From: a virus
Length of the DNA stretch: 29,052 nucleotides
Reading direction: 5' to 3' (one strand)
IMG/VR virus record: IMGVR_UViG_3300005613_000318
Coordinates: 1 to 29,052 of that record
The notes under the pieces are model-generated. The model was given only the letters and a program-made list of their open reading frames with translations, ran no database searches and was not told the origin of the DNA. Below are positions 26,392 to 29,052 of this stretch, in pieces (the first letter of the stretch is position 1; each line of letters begins with the position of its first letter). Position numbers and translations under genes: made by a program.

Positions 26392-28221
26392 TTGCAACTA
26401 ATAACAATCGACTTTGAGACGTACTACGCTAGGGATTACGGACTCAAAAAGCTGACCACCGAAGAATACATACGCGACCCACGCTTTGAGGTTATTGGCG
26501 TAGCGGTAAAAGTAGATGACGGAGAGACTCAGTGGTTCTCTGGCCCAAAAGATAGAGTCAAAAAGTTTCTGGATCAGTTTAACTGGGACGATGCGATTGC
26601 GCTTGCCCATAACGCCGTATTCGATATGGCGATCCTTAACTGGTACTTCAACATACGCCCGAAGAAGATTGCCGACACGTTATCTATGGCTCGTGCCATT
26701 CACGGTACGGAAGTAGGTGGCAGCCTTGCGGTACTTGCCAAGCACTACAACCTAGGGGTGAAAGGCACTGAGGTGCAGAATGCACTCGGTAAGCGCCGCT
26801 TAGACTTCACGGCTGACGAACTCTACGCCTACGCTGGCTACTGCATTAACGATGTGGAACTGACCTACGACCTGTTCGCGCATCTGTCGATGGACTTCCC
26901 GATTACTGAGCTAAACCTAATCGACTTAACCATACGCATGTTCACCGAGCCAGTCTTGGAGATCAATACTGAGGTTCTGGAAGCACACCTGAACGGCGTT
27001 AGGTATAGAAAGAAAGCACTGATGGAAGTCATTGATGCTGACCGTACGCAGATTATGAGCAACCCACAGTTTGCGGAACTGCTGATAGGACAAGGCGTGG
27101 AACCTCCTATGAAGGTTAGTCCTACTACAGGAAAGGAAACCTACGCATTCGCTAAGACAGACGAGGAATTCAAAGCCCTGCTGGAACACGAGAATGTGAA
27201 GGTGCAAGCCCTTGTGTCTGCGCGGCTAGGTGTGAAGTCAACCATCGAAGAGACCCGCACCGAACGCTTGATTGGCATTGCGATACGGGGGCTTTTACCC
27301 ATACCCCTACGCTACTACGCAGCGCATACTGGCCGTTGGGGTGGTGATGACAAGGTGAATATGCAAAACCTGCCGCGTACTTCGCCCCTCAAAGATGCGA
27401 TCTGTGCGCCGCCCGGATACCGCTTCGTTGACTGCGACTCTAGCCAGATTGAAGCCCGCACGCTGGCATGGCTGGCGGAGCAGGATGACTTGGTTGCCGC
27501 ATTCGATAAGGGTGAGGATGTGTACAAGATTATGGCTTCTTCGATATACGGAAAGCCAGTAGATGACATCACTAAAGACGAGCGGTTCGTTGGTAAGACT
27601 ACGATTCTAGGTGCAGGCTACGGTATGGGGCATAGAAAGTTTCGTGCCCAGTTAAAGAACTTTGGCGTTGACCTGCCAGAGGAAGAATGCGAACGCATCA
27701 TTCAGGTGTACCGTGAAACCTACCCGAAGATTCCACAGTTGTGGACGGAAGCAGGCAAGGCGCTCAAAGCCATCGCAGAAGACTCCGTTACTACACTAGG
27801 CAGACCCGGTGCCCTAGAGGTGGAAGGCTCCAATGGCATCCGCCTACCGAACGGACTCTATATTAAGTATCCGAATCTACGCCGCGAGGCTGATGAAGAA
27901 GATGGCCGTATGCAGTATGTGTACGACATAAAGCGTGGGCGGCAGACGCTTGCTAACAAGATATACGGTGGCAAGTGTGTGGAAAATGTTTGTCAGGCGC
28001 TTGCTCGTATCGTGATAGGCGAGCAGATGCTAAGAATATCCCGCAAGTACAAGGTTGCCATGACGGTACACGATGCCGTGGGTTGCATTGTGCCTACGGA
28101 AGAAGAGAAGACTGGACAAGAGTTTGTCGAGATGTGCATGCGCATGCGCCCTGAGTGGGCGATGGAGTTGCCACTAGATTGCGAATCAGGCACAGGCATG
28201 TGCTATGGGAGTTGTAAATGA
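26392..28221 (+). CDS. Family A DNA polymerase with 3'-5' exonuclease
   Basis: A 609-residue replicative polymerase. The exonuclease half has IDFETY (D7, E9), LAHNAVFDMAIL (Asp in ExoII, about 71-82) and YAGYCINDVEL (ExoIII, Tyr/Asp). The polymerase half has TGRW (about 313-316), motif A DCDSSQIEAR (347-356), motif B with K402 and YG (410-411) and motif C VHDAV (559-563). No 5'-nuclease domain exists. Key catalytic residues are all present. The start is TTG 26392, chosen because AGAGGACTTAG sits just upstream, resembling the start cassette of the dyad operon. Confidence 0.92.
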   Translation: MQLITIDFETYYARDYGLKKLTTEEYIRDPRFEVIGVAVKVDDGETQWFSGPKDRVKKFLDQFNWDDAIALAHNAVFDMAILNWYFNIRPKKIADTLSMARAIHGTEVGGSLAVLAKHYNLGVKGTEVQNALGKRRLDFTADELYAYAGYCINDVELTYDLFAHLSMDFPITELNLIDLTIRMFTEPVLEINTEVLEAHLNGVRYRKKALMEVIDADRTQIMSNPQFAELLIGQGVEPPMKVSPTTGKETYAFAKTDEEFKALLEHENVKVQALVSARLGVKSTIEETRTERLIGIAIRGLLPIPLRYYAAHTGRWGGDDKVNMQNLPRTSPLKDAICAPPGYRFVDCDSSQIEARTLAWLAEQDDLVAAFDKGEDVYKIMASSIYGKPVDDITKDERFVGKTTILGAGYGMGHRKFRAQLKNFGVDLPEEECERIIQVYRETYPKIPQLWTEAGKALKAIAEDSVTTLGRPGALEVEGSNGIRLPNGLYIKYPNLRREADEEDGRMQYVYDIKRGRQTLANKIYGGKCVENVCQALARIVIGEQMLRISRKYKVAMTVHDAVGCIVPTEEEKTGQEFVEMCMRMRPEWAMELPLDCESGTGMCYGSCK

Positions 28222-28853
28222 AGGAGAATGACGTGGACTATAAGTTTTCAAAAGATTGGTTTAGTTGGGCACCAGAAATATGGGGCCAGTTGGTTCCGTT
28301 GATGCCGGAGCGCAAGCGGTTCCTTGAGATCGGTTCCTTTGAAGGACGCAGTACTGTCTGGACGATGGAAAACTTGATGGCGGACGATAGCTCGATTGTG
28401 TGTATCGATACTTGGGAAGGTGGAGAGGAACACAAAGCTGCTAACGAAGATATGTCTGAGGCAGAGCAGAACTTCGACCATAACATTGCTCTAGCCAAAA
28501 GCAAGTTTCCGAATAGGGCCGTATATAAATGTAAGAAAAACTCCTACTACGGAGTTACAGCGCAAGCTGAGTATATTAAAGGACTAGCAAACAAAGACGG
28601 TAAAGATCGCCGCTTTGATTTCGTCTATATCGATGGCTCCCATATTGCAAAGGATGTACTAACCGATGCGTGCCTAGCATGGCCGCTGCTGAAACCCAAC
28701 GGCATCATGGTGTTTGATGACTACGCATGGGGGCAACCACGCGATGCACTCCACCGCCCGAAGATCGCGATTGATACGTTCACTAATATATTTGGTGAAG
28801 AACTTACAGTTATCCACACCCACTACCAACTAATCGTAAGGAAGATTGTATGA
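28218..28853 (+). CDS. SAM-dependent methyltransferase (Methyltransf_24-like)
   Basis: A 211-residue Rossmann methyltransferase: FLEIGSFEGRSTVW (SAM-binding loop), VCIDTWEGG (acidic second strand), FDFVYIDGSHIAKDVLTD and LLKPNGIMVFDDY. This group often modifies sugars or small molecules and stands beside glycosyltransferases, as here. ATG 28218 overlaps the polymerase stop and has GGGAG upstream; GTG 28233, with AAGGAG six bases before it, would make a protein five residues shorter. The target is unknown; capsid, glycan or nucleotide modification are options. Confidence 0.75.
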   Translation: MKENDVDYKFSKDWFSWAPEIWGQLVPLMPERKRFLEIGSFEGRSTVWTMENLMADDSSIVCIDTWEGGEEHKAANEDMSEAEQNFDHNIALAKSKFPNRAVYKCKKNSYYGVTAQAEYIKGLANKDGKDRRFDFVYIDGSHIAKDVLTDACLAWPLLKPNGIMVFDDYAWGQPRDALHRPKIAIDTFTNIFGEELTVIHTHYQLIVRKIV

Positions 28854-29052
28854 GCGAAGAAAAGAAACCGAGCCTGATGATTGCAACGCCGATGTATGGC
28901 GGCATGTGTACCGGGCCGTATGTGGTGGGCCTGCTGGCAACCATGAACAAGATGCGTGAACTGGGCGTGCCGGTTTACTGGGCACAGATGATGAACGAAA
29001 GCCTCATCACTCGCGCACGCAACGAACTAGCCCGAATCTTTCTGGACAAGGG
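28850..29052 (+). CDS. Glycosyltransferase-like protein, 5' part only
   Basis: Starts with ATGA overlap to the methyltransferase and is cut by the window edge after 67 codons. The sequence PSLMIATPMYGGMCTGPYVV and MMNESLITRARNELARIFL matches the N-terminus of phage GT-A-fold glycosyltransferases, where the T-P-M-Y/G-G-M opening and S-L-I-x-x-A-R-N form part of the nucleotide-sugar site. The donor and acceptor cannot be told. Confidence 0.65.
   Translation, partial: MSEEKKPSLMIATPMYGGMCTGPYVVGLLATMNKMRELGVPVYWAQMMNESLITRARNELARIFLDK

Overview
The window is a contiguous piece of a tailed double-stranded DNA phage genome (Caudoviricetes). The gene order, the tail-tip module and the gene families (J-like tip protein, DUF6950-like peptidase, phage SSB-like protein, family A polymerase) suggest a siphovirus of a Gram-negative host, probably a proteobacterium. 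The outer-membrane lipoprotein signal on the spanin-like protein supports a Gram-negative host. I see no integrase, reverse transcriptase, terminase, capsid gene, tRNA or CRISPR array, so lifestyle cannot be decided here.

Layout. (1) 119-10540, rightward late region: tail assembly chaperone with a GGGAAAC -1 frameshift site, short tape measure, two minor tail/hub proteins, NlpC/P60-like peptidase, J-like tip protein, and a tail fibre whose C-terminus looks like the variable region of a diversity-generating retroelement target. Then come small membrane and lysis genes (holin-like, Pro-rich microprotein, u-spanin-like lipoprotein), small unknowns, and an HTH-metallophosphoesterase fusion. (2) 10540-10690: structured convergent spacer with a leftward terminator. 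(3) 10688-14057, leftward: about twelve compact, overlapping genes encoding small membrane proteins, a cytosine-methylase-like protein, an SSB-like protein and several small acidic proteins. (4) 14058-14646: control region with divergent promoter/operator, Cro-like regulator, terminator, second promoter, and a leader RNA with pseudoknot potential. (5) 14647-17440, rightward replication genes: initiator with an internal iteron origin, DnaB-like helicase, small Cys-rich protein, Holliday-junction-resolvase-like nuclease. (6) 17617-25591: a long run of small unknown genes, then a MoxR-type AAA+ ATPase, a VWA/metallopeptidase protein and large partner proteins, ending with a ribbon-helix-helix-like protein and tandem terminators. 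(7) 25679-end: new promoter, VRR-NUC nuclease, family A DNA polymerase, SAM methyltransferase and the start of a glycosyltransferase-like gene.

The most striking non-genic signal is a perfect dyad, CTAACA(A/T/none)TGTTAG. It occurs twelve times between 18802 and 25600 and I found it nowhere else in the window. It falls between genes, on stop codons, on one start codon, and inside four coding genes in two reading frames. The first five copies are 325-369 bp apart. The set ends at the terminator that closes the operon. This resembles dispersed operator or 'stoperator' systems, and it marks the AAA+/VWA operon as one regulated unit.

Almost all genes are packed with ATGA, GTGA or TAATG overlaps, so translational coupling is probably general. 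Functions named here come from reading motifs by eye. No database search was run.
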